From the NCBI GenBank assembly GCA_050084515.1, contig CM114273.1, forward strand, positions 6,324,001-6,388,000: a stretch of DNA of 64,000 bases, read 5' to 3'. Source of the DNA: Blasia pusilla. Its lineage: Eukaryota > Marchantiophyta > Marchantiopsida > Blasiales. Each line of letters begins with the position of its first letter. Position 1 is the first letter of the stretch. A program made the translations under genes and the position numbers. The notes beneath the pieces were generated by a model. That model was not told the origin of the DNA. It saw only the letters and a program-made list of their open reading frames with translations, and made no database searches. Of the stretch, positions 20,403 to 33,800 are shown one piece after another.

Positions 20403-23075
20403 TTATACCGTGATACCAGCTGCGGTGTAGACTGTGGAAGCCAAGCGTGGACGAGCATATAGTTTCAAGTGATTGGATCTGCTAGAGAGCATTCCAAAAG
20501 CTTCTTCCATGTCTACGTCCTCGGGGCGCATGCCAGGGGGGAGGGAGAACTCGCATGCGTGCAGGAGCTGAGCCAATGTGTGTTCCAGCATCAACGTGGC
20601 CAAATTCAAACCGGGACAAATTCTGCGGCCGGAGCTGAAAGGAAGGAACTGGAAATCCTGGCCTTTCGAGTCTATGGTGGAGTTCATGAACCTATCGGGA
20701 TTGAAAGTAGATGGGTCCTCCCAGAGTTGGGGATCTCTTGCTATGGCGTATGCGTTGATGATGACTCTGGTGTTCTCGGGGATGGTGTAGCCGGCGATTT
20801 CAGTGGCAGCAATGGAGTAGTGAGGGACTAGCAGTGGCAGAGACGGGTGTAATCGTAAGGTTTCTTTCACCATTGCCTGGAGGTACTTGAGGTTGACGAG
20901 GTCCGATTCGTTCACCAGTCTTTCCTTCCCAACCACATCGTCCAGTTCTCGTTGGATTCTATGGCGAACTTCTGGATGGCGCATGAGCTCAGCCATCGCC
21001 CACGCCTCCACAGAGGAAACAGTTCCAGTTCCACCAATTATCATGTCCTGCAACACGCAGTTTTCCATCTCATAGTCAGAAACTCTGCGTAGTAGCAACT
21101 CGCTGAAGAAACCCATCTCGCACAGGATTCACGACCTTTCACGACGTCGACGAGCTGCACCTTATCAGCTCCCGATTAGCGCGGCAGCATTACGAAGTCT
21201 TCATACACTAGATGCACATTCTTAATGTATTCTAAGCACAAACGTATCCAGAAATAAAAGTTTTCAAATCCAATCTCAGAAGCGTTCCTGCGTTCTTGTA
21301 ATCCTCTTAGCAAATGGGTTAGAAATATAGAGGTAACTAGGGCCACTGCATGAAAGAGATGACGAATCGAGTGTCGATCGAGTATATATATACCTGCAGG
21401 ATAACTTTGATCTGAATATCAGTGAGCGATTCTCCATCTGGGTTGCTCTGCATCGACAGTAGCACATCCAAAAAGTCCTCCTGGGAGAGCTGGCCATCGG
21501 TGCCAGTGTTCTGACCTTACTTTCGTGTTTCTTGCGGTGGTCGTCTACGATGCCCGTAAGGAAATGGTCGAATTCGATAAAGAGTTTACGCAACTTAGCC
21601 TCAGCACCGCCAATGTCAAACTTCCTCAAGAAAGGAATAAATTCTCCGATCAAGAAGAACCCGACGCTCGTGAATTCATTGATCGTACTGTCGAATCTCT
21701 TCGCCTCATTGGAGGCTTTCACATCAGTGTGTATCCGCTTATGGTTGTAGAATGCTTTACTGAAAAGTACTCTGGTAATGTAGTTGAACCCGAGCTCCAC
21801 CAGTGACGTATCTATGTCGGCCAACTGTCCGTCACGGCCGTGTTCCAGAAGTCGTCCCACGGTCCCCAAAATCTCCTGTCTCCTTTCTTCCTGAATTCAC
21901 AATATGAATGGAAACAGAAGTTCAGTCCAGTTGAGATCAGAGTCGCAGTTTCTGTGGAGTTTGCGTTTTGAATTATTCTCAAACTGAGCCCACACGCGTG
22001 ATGGCCTTTTCCTTCCGGAGGCATCTTCTGCTGCCAGTCTTATTTCACTGTCGACCGATATTTAGATCGTAAGGACGAGCAAGACATACGCTAGACTTCG
22101 TCACTTTTGGTGAGTTCAGTTAATCCTTTCCGACTTCACCTGCGACGATCCAAAGGATCCTCTGTCCATGGCTGACACTAAGTCATAAGCTACCCACTTC
22201 ACGCACTTCTTGAGTTGGGTTCATAATTTTCTGCCTTCACATTGCATGAAGGCTGCCGATGCGATAATCCGAAGGAACATTCCTTGGAATACCGCAGCTC
22301 CTTTCATCCAGTAGGAATTCCAACTCCACAATTCTCTAGAGCTGTAAAATACGCAGTGAAGGTGGATAAGGGGCACCAGAAATTCACATGACTGGAACGA
22401 AAATACATCTGAGACGTCAAAAAAGAGAAAAATTTCAAGCTTGTGGTGAAAGGAGATCTCTACGTACCAAAACGTACAATAGCGATGATTGAGCTAAATT
22501 GATTATTTTAGCTTCATCATCGTGAGTAGACCAGGAAATACCGTGAGTAGACGAGGAAAAGAAGCGCTAGATATGTCCAAATCTACTTACACATCTAGCT
22601 AGCCTCAGCGCGGCAGGAAGGACGCATACCTGGTATCTCTCTATGCGTTTGTTAGTGAGAAGGTTCAAAGTGGAAATCTTGCGAAGGTATCGCCAGTTAT
22701 CGTCCATCGGCGCCAACGCTATGTCACGACAATTGTACATGAAGACTTCGGCGGGAATGGTGCGCGGTCGTGAAGCTAACACCCTGTCGTGGGTCTTGAG
22801 GCACTCCTGGCCATATCAGGGGACGTTACCACCACTGTCCAAACGGACCCGAATCTGAGAGACATGAGAGGCCCGTACTTTCCAGCTAGCTTTGCCAGCG
22901 ATTCGTGAGGCAGCCTGCCGAGATAAAGAAGGTGCCCTATGACGGGCAATCCCGGAGGGCCAGGAGGAAGTCGGAGACCCGGGGCTGCAATTCGACGGAC
23001 AGTGAATAGGTACATTAGGAACAACAACAGCAGTAGCCCCAGAATCCCATCCGAGATCGTGGCGTACTGCCCCAA
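20403..23075 (-). pseudogene. Cytochrome P450 (A-type, CYP71-clan-like), two frameshifts
   Basis: Three exons with phase-0 GT..AG introns: 23,075-22,630, 21,890-21,394 and 21,047-20,403. The protein begins with a membrane anchor (ILGLLLLLFLMYLFTV), then the proline hinge PPGPPGLPVIGHLLYLG. Exon 3 carries the ExxR motif (ETLRLHP), NPDRF and the heme loop FSSGRRICPG with its Cys ligand, so it is a microsomal monooxygenase of normal length (about 520 residues). Two frame changes break it: near 22,809 (between SPDMA and ECLKTHDR) and near 21,520 (between HESK and NTGTDGQL). The I-helix reads GGTGT where most have AGTDT, so the usual acidic residue is missing. A recent pseudogene or assembly indels are both possible. 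The substrate cannot be inferred. Confidence 0.85.
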
Positions 23076-23621
23076 GAGCGAGCGCTCGGGAGCTCCAGAG
23101 GGCGTGGCTGTTCAATTTCCATGATCACAGACGCCCTCTTCCTCGACCGAGTACCAGTCGGAGTATTGTCACTCGTACTCTGTAATATTGACGATTTCCT
23201 GTCATGTGGAAGGAGCTACATTCGGAAGTTCTCAACGGTCGGGACGAGAGATCTGGCTAGAAGTGGGCGATGCGAAGTACAGCTCTCAAGCTTTTAGTGT
23301 GTGATCATCAATCGTAAAACAATCCCATTCATAAAAGCGTGAGTCTGTGGGGACCATCGACTTGGACCTGAGCATCCGACAAAAGGCGTTTCTATGTCAG
23401 AGCATCCTTCTCGACGCACTTTACGCATAGTATTCATCTAGGCGTTCCACTAAGGCATCGTAATCGAATTAACTGCCCCTTATGAAAAGCTCGACCAGAC
23501 TGATCACCTGGGAGCGATCGAGACATGGAATATCATAGACATTCATTTCCCGATCGTTAAAGACGCTCTCTTCAGAGTCTCACTGCACAGAGAATTTCAC
23601 GGGGTTAGCTTAATGAAATCC

Positions 23622-23735
23622 AGCCACAGAGGAACGACTCTCGATGACCAGTCCATGTGCCCCATCTCTAGACCACATTTAATTCGCTGCGGCTCCAGAG
23701 GAACGACTCGATGACCAGTCCACGTGCCCCATTTC
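23622..23735. repeat. Two-copy direct repeat upstream of P450
   Basis: CAGAGGAACGACTCTCGATG then ACCAGTCCATGTGCCCCAT recurs about 68 bases later (near 23,694-23,735) as CAGAGGAACGACTCGATG and ACCAGTCCACGTGCCCCAT. A related string (GAGGAACGACGCGATGTCCAG) occurs near 30,218. The rest of 23,076-24,380 holds no supported gene; the P450 promoter should be here but I see no clear TATA box. Confidence 0.6.
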
Positions 23736-24379
23736 TGTTAGAATAAGGAAGATCGAGGATAGCTGTTACATAATAATCACTCGCTTATCAGTTTTCTCTA
23801 CAGCTCCCTTTCGGTCATTTTCATTTCATACTTGGGACCAACAAATTTTGGGGCAATCATAGGTTGATTAAACTAGTGAAGTGACTAATCATGGTGGACA
23901 ACTTTTGCAACCATGGCAAAGGCTTAAATAATAATATAGATTTGTTAAATTATCTATTCATTCACATATTATATTACCCAAGTGAAAATTTATGTGGTTA
24001 TCGTAAGAAACAAACTAACATTGTAGAATGGAGGTATGGTGCCCTACCCCAATTGACTTTAATTTGTGAGAGATTTCAATTTTGTTTCTATCTATCTTGT
24101 GAGTTTTTCACAAGCCTATAAAAAGCTACAAGGAGAGAAGGATCCGTACACATCTTGTCAACTGTGGTCATTATTTGGCTTTTCAAAATTCTTGTTGAGT
24201 TCTTCTTTCTCAATGTCTAGCTAGATCATAGGTACCCAATATCCCGGGTTTGATTATACCTACTTCCATGTATGGAAGAGAAGAGTGATTCCGTTACTTA
24301 AGTCCAAGCAATTGATGAAAGTAGTCTATCACACCTCCGACATCACCCGGTGAGACTATGACACATATATCTCAAGATA

Positions 24380-27100
24380 TAAAATATGAGTGGGAGCTTA
24401 AAGCTTGTCCATAATTATTAACTCTTTTGAGAAGTATCAATTTTTTCATGTGAGTTCTTATGATTATGTTATTGAAGCTTGGGCGGCACATAATCGTTTC
24501 TTTGGAAATAAAGATGTGGTCTCGGAAATGCATTTGATGAATAAACTTGTTACATAAAAAATCAGTGAAGGAGAAAGGGTAGCAAAACATGCACATAACA
24601 TTCTATCTATATTAGAGCAACTTTTGGCTATAAGAACGGACATCTTGGATAAACACTCATTACTCTCTTTCATGAGAATTATGATTAAAAGTTATCGTTA
24701 CTTTATGAGTTCGTTAGGAGGCCAAAAGGGCTTACCTTCGAGAGTCTAATATCAAGTCTATTACAAGAAGAAATTATGCAAAAAAAAATACGGGTGAAGG
24801 AGACTCACGACATCTCTAATTTCTTAAACTACCCATAGAAATGGAAATACAACAAAAACTTAAGGAAAGAAGAAAAAATCTTCAAAGCAAATGATCAAAG
24901 AGCAATCAAGAAGAAGAGGAAATGCTTCTATTGTAATGCTCAAGGTGATTATATTATAGATGGCTATCAGAAAAGAGGTAAAGAAAAAGGAGAAGAAACT
25001 TAATATTAACCAAGTGATTATCAAGGTGGCAATATTGTGGAACTTTGTCTATTTGTGACATCACGATGAGCAAGATAAAGGAGGATAATTTTTGGTTTGC
25101 AGGCAACAAATGGATTTCAAAGAAGATTTTTTGTTGATTTGGCCCCCACATCTCCTTACAGCAAACAAGTATTTTTAGGGGATGATCAAACCCCAAAAAT
25201 ACATGGCCAAGGATGAGTAAGAATCAAATTAAATGATGGTAAGGAAAGAGTTATTCATAATGTAGTGTATGTACTTCATCTAGCAAAGAATCTATCCTAA
25301 ATTTACCAATTGGATGATTCATAAGCTTGTAGAAGAATTTCTATGAAGAACAGTTCTTGGACTTTAAAGAGTTTGGATGGGGATATTATAGCAAGATCTA
25401 TTGCTATAGGCAAACTATGTGTTCTTCGAGAACCTATTAACTCCAAAAAATATGTACATCAACTTTCATAAATGCCACTCTCTTATGGAATCAAAGACAT
25501 TTTCTTCATCTTTCTAAAAGAAGATGAAGAAAATGAAAGAAAAATATTTGGTCAAAGGTTTGGAGAATGTTAAGATGGAAGAACTTTCATTACGCTATTT
25601 ATATATGAAGAGCAAGCACTCAAAGAACTAAGTTCCTACATGTTAGCGGAACAAGAGCCTTTGGGCCACTTGGACATTATATATTCTTATGTCTACTCCT
25701 ATAGACTTAGGTTATTAGTACTTCATCACCTTTATTGGTGATTATTCAAGGTTTACAGCCTTATGCTCTTAAGTCTATGCTATTCCAATCAAATCTAATG
25801 AGATCCTAATGGAGAGAGGCCCTATACATGGCTAACTATCTTCATAACAGAATACACACAAAGGCTATTTATGAAGATAAGACTGCTTATGAATTATGTT
25901 TTGGAAGAAATTTTTATTTTTAAGGATGTTGGGATGTAGGGTCTTTATCTATATTCATAAAGATAAGAGGAGGAAGTTGGAGCATTAGCTAGTCCTTATA
26001 GTGATCATTGGAGGAAAGTGATTGCTAAGGAGTTTTTGTCAGTGAAGAAGAATAAAATTTGGACTATCCAAGAAGGAAACTCAAGTGTTGGAAGTGGATA
26101 TCAAAGAATCAATTTGTTTCTAATCCAAGAAGGCTACTAAAACTCATCAGCCAATTCAAATGTTTAATTGTATGGTAACTTGGAGTAATAAAGGATTCAT
26201 GATCTTAGCTTTATACGACGGCGATATTATTATGGTAAGTAATAATCCAAAGCTTCTCAATTGTATGAAAGAATTTTTAGAAGAAGAGTTTGAGAAGAGC
26301 GATATGGGAGAAGCTTATTAGATTCTTGGAATGGAAATTTGAAGAAATCATGAAATAGGATAGATTAATATTTTTCAAAAAAGGTACCAGATAGAGAAAC
26401 TCGATAAATTCAATATGGCGGATGGCAAACTAGTGAGTAAACCTATCCAATTGGGAAGTACACTCACAATCAAAGATTCTTCTACCACACCCACAGAGGA
26501 GAGTATGATGAAAATAATTCCACATCAAGAGTAACCTAGAAGTTTAATGTGGTCAATGGTATGTTCTAGATATGATATCTCTTATGCATAAGGAAAAATA
26601 TCTCAATTTATGAGTAATCTTGATCAAATACATTGGGAGATCAGAGAGAGGATTTTTAGATATATCAAAGGTATTTTTGACATGCTACCATGAAAACATA
26701 CTACCCTTACATGGATTTACCAATGCAGATTGGGGAAGAGATACATACTCAAGACCATCAACTACATGTTGTTGTTTTCTACTAGTAAGTAGAGTAGCAA
26801 TAAGTTGGGCAAGCAAGAAATAAAAGTCCATTTCCTTATTTACATGTAGAATTGAATATATGTTGTAAGCAAGACAACTTCTAAAACCATTTGGTTAAAG
26901 ATTATTTAAAGATTTAGATTATGCTCCAAAAAGTGTGATAGTAAGAGGAAACAAAAAAACATCATAACCTAACCAAACATATTGATATATAAGGGAGATA
27001 GTTCAAAAGGGATCCATAATTTTAGACTACTAACGTCCATATAATACAATAGCATTTCATATGAACCAAAATTTGAATATGAAATAATTATAAGTTGGAG
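24380..27100 (+). pseudogene. Degenerate Ty1/copia retrotransposon, gag to RNase H
   Basis: Copia order is visible through many stops and frameshifts. A gag (UBN2-like) segment MHLMNKLVT then ISEGERVAKHAHNILSILEQ lies at about 24,530-24,640. A ruined zinc knuckle KCFYCNAQGDYIIDGYQ at about 24,918-24,970 has lost its His and last Cys. An integrase scrap YFITFIGDYSRFTA lies near 25,720-25,760. Reverse transcriptase remnants (ALYDGDIIMVSNN, then EFEKSDMGEAY) run from 26,210 to 26,330. The family tail SRYDISYA and RIFRYIKGIF precedes an RNase H remnant to about 26,880. No LTRs could be paired. From 25,443 onward the element is duplicated in inverted orientation at 37.1-38.99 kb. Confidence 0.8.
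25498..25535. repeat. Short hairpin, 15-bp perfect arms
   Basis: CATTTTCTTCATCTT and its exact complement AAGATGAAGAAAATG flank an 8-base loop. It lies 55 bases inside the outer end of the left arm, close to the breakpoint of the inverted duplication. Confidence 0.8.
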
Positions 27101-27742
27101 TATGAGAATATAGAAGATAAGCCTAGAAGGTTCATAAGGACATCTATCTCATCAGAAAATCCACTTTATTATATCAACAAACCTCAAAAGAGGACAAAGA
27201 AAGGTATTAACATCTCAAAAGAGGAGGGGTCAAAAAATGCATAATGGATTGCGAACCGAGAAGGGCAACTTTCCAACACAAGTACCAACTCAATGAGCTA
27301 CACAATTGATAGCCTAAAACAAATATGACAAAAACACTAATGGTTGGTTAGACGTGAATGGATGATAAGGAAAGTGACCCCCACCACTCCCGCACCACGT
27401 ACCAATGCCAAACCTTGTGCACATTTTAAGACTACTTAGATGCATTGTCGAAAATAAGTAGTGACTATAGCAAGAAAAGGACTACGGGAAGGGGTAAGGT
27501 GATGACTCTCGAGGGAGTGGTGAGTATATGTTTTTAGGAAAGTATCAAAAGAAACATGTAAATGACCACATACTTCCACTACAGAAAGAAGAAATATATG
27601 AGTCGCATGTCTCACAACATAACTTAACTCCTTGATTCTTACTCATGCTTTGACTATCAAACCTATGGTATGTGCGGCTGAACACACCAAGTTAAAATGT
27701 CTTGGATCAGAAACCACCACATCACCTAGGGTTTGGAATCCA

Positions 27743-28860
27743 CTAGAGACATAACAAGATTAACTCTTCGACAACGGAGGTTGCTTGTGTAGTTGCAAGA
27801 AGAACATGGAGTTGAATGAGACTCGTAAGTTGTCCTCCTGCAAAACGTAACTCCTCAAATATGATCGTACGAGAAACTGAATTGAATGCGTTAGCCATAT
27901 CGACTTGAATTGCTACCCCCACTCTTGATGAATATGAAGAGTGGAGCAAATCCCATGCACCACAGTCTCACAACCATCAAGGGTTGCCACTCTAAATTGA
28001 TGAGGAAGTAAATAGGCACTAAGCCAACTGAGATAAGAACGCTGAAGTGGGAGAACAAGTGCGAAGAAGATAAGAGGGATGTGGTAGAAAAAGTTGGGAG
28101 AGAATCCCATAAGCCACTTGGAAATCCCCTAGATGAGGTAAAAAATGAATGTTTTCTAGATCTTTTATGAAGGGACTCATCCAAGAACTTGGAGACACAG
28201 TCGATGAAGCCAATTGGGATCCCAAAAACCCTAACCACTTCAATACTGACTAGGAAAATGAGGAGTGAGCGGGATTTAATGTTGAGGGAAGGCGTAAAGG
28301 AGAGCATATCTGAAATTACTAGGTTGGAATTTAAGGTTTATTTAAGAGAGTTGCTCCACAAAATGGGTATAAGTAGTAACCACTTAAAAAGGAGGATCTA
28401 TAATGTGAGTATCATTAGCAATATAAGGGAAAAGAAAAGATGGAAATGCTTGGGTTGATGCTCAAAGGGCATGAAAATGTGCAATGCTCTTCTTGCTAAC
28501 AAGATACCCATAAGTACGAGCTCATGATGCTATCGTCTCTCTAACGATATTATGTATGACTGTTTGTGCAAATCAGAAATATGGATACCCTTTGCATCAA
28601 TGGGATCCCCACATACACAATTTGGCACACCTAATAGTCAAGGATGGGGAAGTCCAAGGTGTAACCAAAAAACTATCGATAATTAACTTCAAGGAAGACA
28701 AAATGGAAGAATAAGAGGATTTTCCGTAAGCCATGCCCTCGCTCATGTACCCGCACATAAACGCAGACAAGCTCGATGAGCGTTTAAGGATGCCTTAGAG
28801 AAAATGCAAGAAAAGTTGATTTAGTGCAAATTCTCGAAGATATGCACTTAAAGTCGATGA
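27743..28860 (-). pseudogene. LINE-like reverse transcriptase fragments in reversed order (left arm)
   Basis: On the minus strand the modules come in the order C-terminal cysteine region (about 28,620-28,560), palm/thumb (about 28,440-28,020, with DFQVAYGILSQLF then PSYLLRTCSPTSAF), then N-terminal palm (about 28,010-27,743, with TLDGCETVVHGICSTLHIH and VDMANAFNSVSRTIIFEEL). The more ordered relative at 48.1-50.3 kb has N-terminal palm first, so the order here is inverted while orientation is kept. All parts carry stops or frame changes. The same order is seen in the right arm. Confidence 0.7.
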
Positions 28861-29219
28861 AGCCCTTCCGTAATCAATTGATTGAAAGGGGATAGAATTT
28901 CTTGTGTAGCGAGAGGAGGAAGAGCTCGGGAAAATCTTCGTTTTTGTTGAAATAATATGTGCCCCTCCTCTACATTAGCGACATGATCCATCAAGAAAGG
29001 TTTATCTTCTTAGAGAAATCGTGAAGTTATAATTAGTGCTACCAACACCCACTAACCAATTGGTATAAAAAAATCTCCAATAGCCAAAGGGCAGAGATCT
29101 GAAGGAGGCTTTTCCATAGCCAATAAACGACAAGCCCCTAAAAGCCTAGAGACAAAGAATGGAGAAGGGGGGAGATCACGGTTCTAGGAGGGCGTGTAAG
29201 ACCATAGAAACGAGTAGAT

Positions 29220-30590
29220 AGATTATCCAACTCTATCTGTGATGCCATAGATTCTGAAAGCAAAGCTAGGCAAGTCATCAAAGACAATAGAAGATTTGTG
29301 AAATGTGATTTTGAGAAAACATAAAGATAAAGACCATAATAAAAATAGTGGAGTCCATCCAAAATATATGTACATGGAAAGAAGAAGATTGGAGAAAAAA
29401 GATTAGGCAATGACAAATTTATGATTGAAAGTTATTTTAAGAAATATATAAAGAAATTGAAGAGGCAAAGTGACCTTTATTGGTATAAAAAAAGAATATG
29501 AATCTCTAATGTCCTTCAATAGATGGCATTAAATAGATGGCAAACGAAGAAGGTAAAAAGTTGAGAGAACAAGGAAGACCTTTGATAAGAATAGATCTAA
29601 AACAAATCCATACACAAAAATATACATTAGGGAAGAAGAATAAAAACTAGAAAACCTATTTGCCAAGACCAAAAGCATCTAAAAGTGATATTCCAATAGA
29701 AAGTTAGGGAGAAATTGGAAAGACAAGAAAAAGATGCTAGAGAAAGTGAACCACCCAAATGATGAATAATGATCTTTTGGACTAGTCCGTACCAAAAGAT
29801 AAAAAGAAACCGGAATTCCTTGAACCAATGGTTATCCGGAATAACACTATAATAAAGTTAGGAGGGAAGGATGCCCAAATATTCAAAGAACTTACTAAAT
29901 GTACTTTTGAAAGGGAGAAAAAATCCCAAAATTCTAATTTAGAAGGTGAATATATTGAACCCTAGATTGGAGAGTGAACTTTAGATTCCAGCACAATAAA
30001 AATAGTTACAAACAAACTCTTTCACTATGCACTCTCAAACGGAGAGATTGTAACTCACATAATCTATGCGTGATTAAAGTAAATGATAATCTCTTTCGAA
30101 GTTTGATCGTATGTTTTAAATACTGTTTTATATGTAATTTCCTTAAGTAAATATTACTTTAAAAAAATTTTATCTCCGAAATTTTAAAAAAGGATTTGTA
30201 TGAACTGCGGTTTCGGAGGAACGACGCGATGTCCAGTGACTCGAGTTCCTTGGGAAAACGAGAGGCTATGGTATCCTCATGATGAACACGCGTGGAAACC
30301 GCCGTGCGAAGCAAGAAAAAATACGGCGAAAAGGAAAGGAACGGAAAGAAGCCAAGCAAAAAGTCTACAATTCAACGCGACTTTCAGCGCATAGCGCGTC
30401 GCAGGATCACTCGCAGGGGACAACAGTAGTAATCTATGAATAAACAACGAAATCTCGCGCTCTCCCGCACTGCTCAGGATCGGTGTTGATGAGAAGGGTC
30501 GTCTGTAGCTTGCGAAGGTTTCGGGTTCGGATAAGGCGATTTCCATTTGTAAACACAAACTGAAATCGTCGCAGGCTTCTTGCCAAAAAT
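29220..30590. other. Spacer of inverted repeat, left part; no gene
   Basis: 29,220-30,180 is A-rich and has no supported coding sequence. 30,190-30,590 is GC-richer, with overlapping frames on both strands and a short match to the repeat near 23.7 kb. I cannot assign a function. Confidence 0.45.
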
Positions 30591-30592
30591 TT

Positions 30593-30814
30593 CTAGTAAG
30601 CGAATATGTTTGTTATCCAATGCTCTTCCTCGACGATTGTAGGACCACGTTGATAATAATAGCAGAAACGGAGTTCGCCCCAGGGTTCCAACTGATGAGG
30701 ATATTCTCCATCAGTGAGAGAATTTGCGTATCCCTTCTCATCCAACTGGTTATAAGCTCGTTCTATGTCCCAACGAACAAATACTGACATACGCTCCGTC
30801 TGATACACCTCAAT
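30593..30814 (-). CDS. Possible terminal exon of unknown gene
   Basis: After an acceptor-like TTGTAG (exon from 30,814) a 73-codon frame reads IEVYQTERMSVFVRWDIERA, then YANSLTDGEYPHQLEPWGEL and ends EEEHWITNIFAY at 30,593. The residue composition looks protein-like, with balanced charge and several Trp and Tyr. I do not recognise the family and cannot find upstream exons with confidence; 31,270-31,052 (minus) is open but unlike a known domain. It lies in an otherwise AT-rich spacer, in a GC-richer island (30.2-31.6 kb). Confidence 0.25.
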   Translation of the reverse strand: MEVYQTERMSVFVRWDIERAYNQLDEKGYANSLTDGEYPHQLEPWGELRFCYYYQRGPTIVEEEHWITNIFAY

Positions 30815-33800
30815 CTACAATTGCAAGGCGAGTTTCTCGGACGAGTACCATTACTTAGCACTGTGTCTCTGTCCTCTCATTGTTTGACGGTAGGGCTGCA
30901 CATTTCTTACTGAGGCTTTAGCGAACGAGCTACTTACTCTTTGGCTTCAAATCTAGATCGAAGTGCCCCTGCGCACATTCTTATTTTCCACCCGTTTGGC
31001 TAGGTCTGACCATTGCCATGCGAATGTCTATCCAGGTTATTGCATCCTGCCTCATGCGAATTCGACTGGCTTTCTAGACACCGAAAACACATGTACCTGG
31101 GCTCGAGTACTCGACGAGGACAAGACGCATCGTGTCAAATCTGACTGAAGTTTGCGCATAGATGAAGTTGAGTCGAGCACTGTATGCAGCTCTACATCTA
31201 AATGCAATTTGCACCGTATAAAACTAGTAAACCCTCCCTCCATCTTCTTAAGTTCGTCCATTGTCCACATCCCTCCGCCTCACCGGGATTCCTCAGCCGG
31301 TCCTTCGCTCAAGAGCCAAATCAAACGCCGACGTACACATCGCCTCTAATTTAAACACATGGTTATTCGAACCATCGAGCGCGAGAAACTCACCGGTGAC
31401 AAGACTGCGTACCTGGTTGACCACCTCCTCGACCGACATGTATTGCAAAGGGACATGAAGCTCCTCCGTGAGAAACAGTGACTCCGACTCGTTAAGCGAC
31501 TAACAGCAGAAACTGAGATCTCTGCACGAGAGGGGAATGAAACGGAGAGTCACCGCGTCATATACCCTCTCCTCGCCTTCAAATTAGCCTGACCGCCATA
31601 ACTTCTTCCTTTCTTTGTCCTTTTGAGGTCTATCTTGTAATAAAGTGGATCTACATTTCTTCCTCACGATTAAAATTAAAATATTAGATATAAGATTAAA
31701 AAATCACTTTTCAGGGATTAAGTTCGTTCAGGAATCCGAGTTCTTCCAAAAGTTTCCTGACAGCTGGCGAAAGCCTGAACTACTGAGGAGATAACCCAAA
31801 AAGTAGTCTTGACAGGTTTGGAAGGACAACAAATTTTTAATATTTATTTAGTTCTCTGCATGTCATTTCACCAAACGTTGGCCTTTTAGGTGATTTTATG
31901 ATACCGCACCCCATTTTCCTTATCCAAGTTGCAAACAGGTGCTGGAAAGAAAATATCTGGCCGTTGAACGGGAATTCCACGTAAGGCGGACTATATTTGG
32001 TGGCTTTCAAAATGAGCCCCTTGGCTTTTTAGGTGGTGGAGATAAGAATGATCGCGCACTAGATACGTGGGCACTCATATCTTAGCTTTTTTTTTAATTA
32101 TTTCTTTCATGGCGCATGGAAAACTTTCCTCTATGGCATAACATTTTCATTTTTTAAATTTGAGTTTCTTTGAAAAGGGTGCAGATGTTCATGTTTCTTA
32201 TGGAAATGTAATTTGGGTGACTTTTTTTTATATTTCTATGAGTTGAATTTCCATCTAATTAATCCTTAGTGGCCCGAATAAGAAGAGTTAATTTGTAGCA
32301 TTTTGTGCATAACCTCTTAAAGGTATGTAAGCAGAAAATACTTGTGTTGAAGGTTAAATAGGTTAAAGTTTCCCATGGCAGAAAAATAAAAACTTCTAAA
32401 ATTTGTCACCCCTTTATTGTCCGTATGACGAAGAATTGCTATTTTTCCCACTACTAGGTATCATGAGGGACCTATCATAATCAATTTTTTTAGACTTTTT
32501 ATCCATAAGTGCTTCCCGAGTTCAAAGGCAAACCAATGGGAAGTCTTCCATAAGCCCACTCTAAATCTACTTTCTCACCATCTAAAAGGTTTGCAAGTCA
32601 TTTGAAAATATTCTCCATTTTGAGTATGATGAGATGCAAATAACACCTAAGGACCTCCCATTGCTATTGCAAGTGTAACTCTCAATCTCTTACTTTCATA
32701 ACTCTCATATTATGACTAATGGGATTTGCAAAGCATGGACAAATCCAAAACTTTGCATGGAGAATTTGTGAGTTTCCATAATCACGCCACTTGCATGAAC
32801 TCACAAAATGATTTGTAAAACTATCTTGCAACACTAATTACGTTATGGTGTAATGGTTAGTTATACAAACTAGTAAGGTACTCGTGCGATGCACGAAAAA
32901 AAATAATTTTTGAAGAGTTTTTATTAGTGAGGGGATTAATGATGCTACACAAAATTCAAAATTTTTCTTCCTTCCCATAACATGTGAAACATTTTTTTTT
33001 GTCCAATTATCACATGTCAATAGGGCCTGAAAAAATAGGTGTCAATAATCGGTTTTAATAATTATGTTTAAATTTTCAAACTTTATTTAGTATTTAAATT
33101 TAAATATAATTTCCAATTTTTTAAATCTTAAAAGAGTAAGAAAATTCCACCTTAAAATAACCCCCATCTCCCCTAAGTAAATTTTATTCTCCATAAAAGC
33201 TCAAACAATAACTACTCTTCCCCTTCAACTCTTCCCACCAAAACAACATTCACTAATCAAAATCTTAGCTAATTTTAATTTACGCAATCATTTTCCTTTT
33301 CCATTAAAATTTATTTTCCCAAAATATTATATGTGAATTAATACGATTATTTTTAAAAATTATCATGTTATTTATTTCAAATTTTAAAGACGATTTCTAT
33401 TTTCTAAAATCTTAGAAGAATAATAAAAGTTTAGTATTCTTAATAATTACAATCCTCCATTCAAATTTAAATGATATCCCAATACACTAAGTAGTTTTAT
33501 CTTTCCATAAAATTTAAAAAAAATCTACTCCTCCATTTAATATATTTATTTTTTCTATCAAATATGAATTAAGGTAAAAATTCTAGAATTTTGGTTCTTC
33601 TTCATAATTATTACCTTTTATTAATATTTATAATCACCCATAATAGTATTAAGTTAATTATTAATTGATTAATATATATTCCACTCAACTCCTTGTTCGT
33701 TTCCTTAGTTCTATTTCTATCCATCTAATAGGGCTAAGGAAACAAAATTCAAGGATGTTACTTATTTTATCTTATTGTCCCGCTATCTTGTCGTATTATG

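Larger units (their letters stand above)
25443..29219. repeat. Left arm of a 3.8-kb inverted repeat
   Basis: This segment is the reverse complement of 35,186-38,991. The outer end is at CCAAAAAATATGTACATCAAC (25,443), inside the copia element. The inner end is at CTCGTTTCTATGG's complement (29,219). In the stretches I compared, arms differ by only occasional substitutions. The arm contains the distal copia half and a scrambled LINE-like segment. Because the copia element continues normally to the left of 25,443, this arm looks like the source copy. The arm's inner part (28,870-29,219) has no recognised gene. Confidence 0.93.

Noticed and set aside
20469-21075. Plus-strand frames up to 120 codons
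   Set aside because: Antisense shadows of P450 exon 3.
22816-23124. Alternative frames over P450 exon 1 on both strands
   Set aside because: Shadows of the membrane-anchor exon; only the 23,075 frame has the proline hinge.
30277-30558. 93-codon minus-strand frame with a hydrophobic tail
   Set aside because: Overlaps a plus-strand frame of similar quality, has no recognisable domain, and could not be joined to the exon at 30,593.
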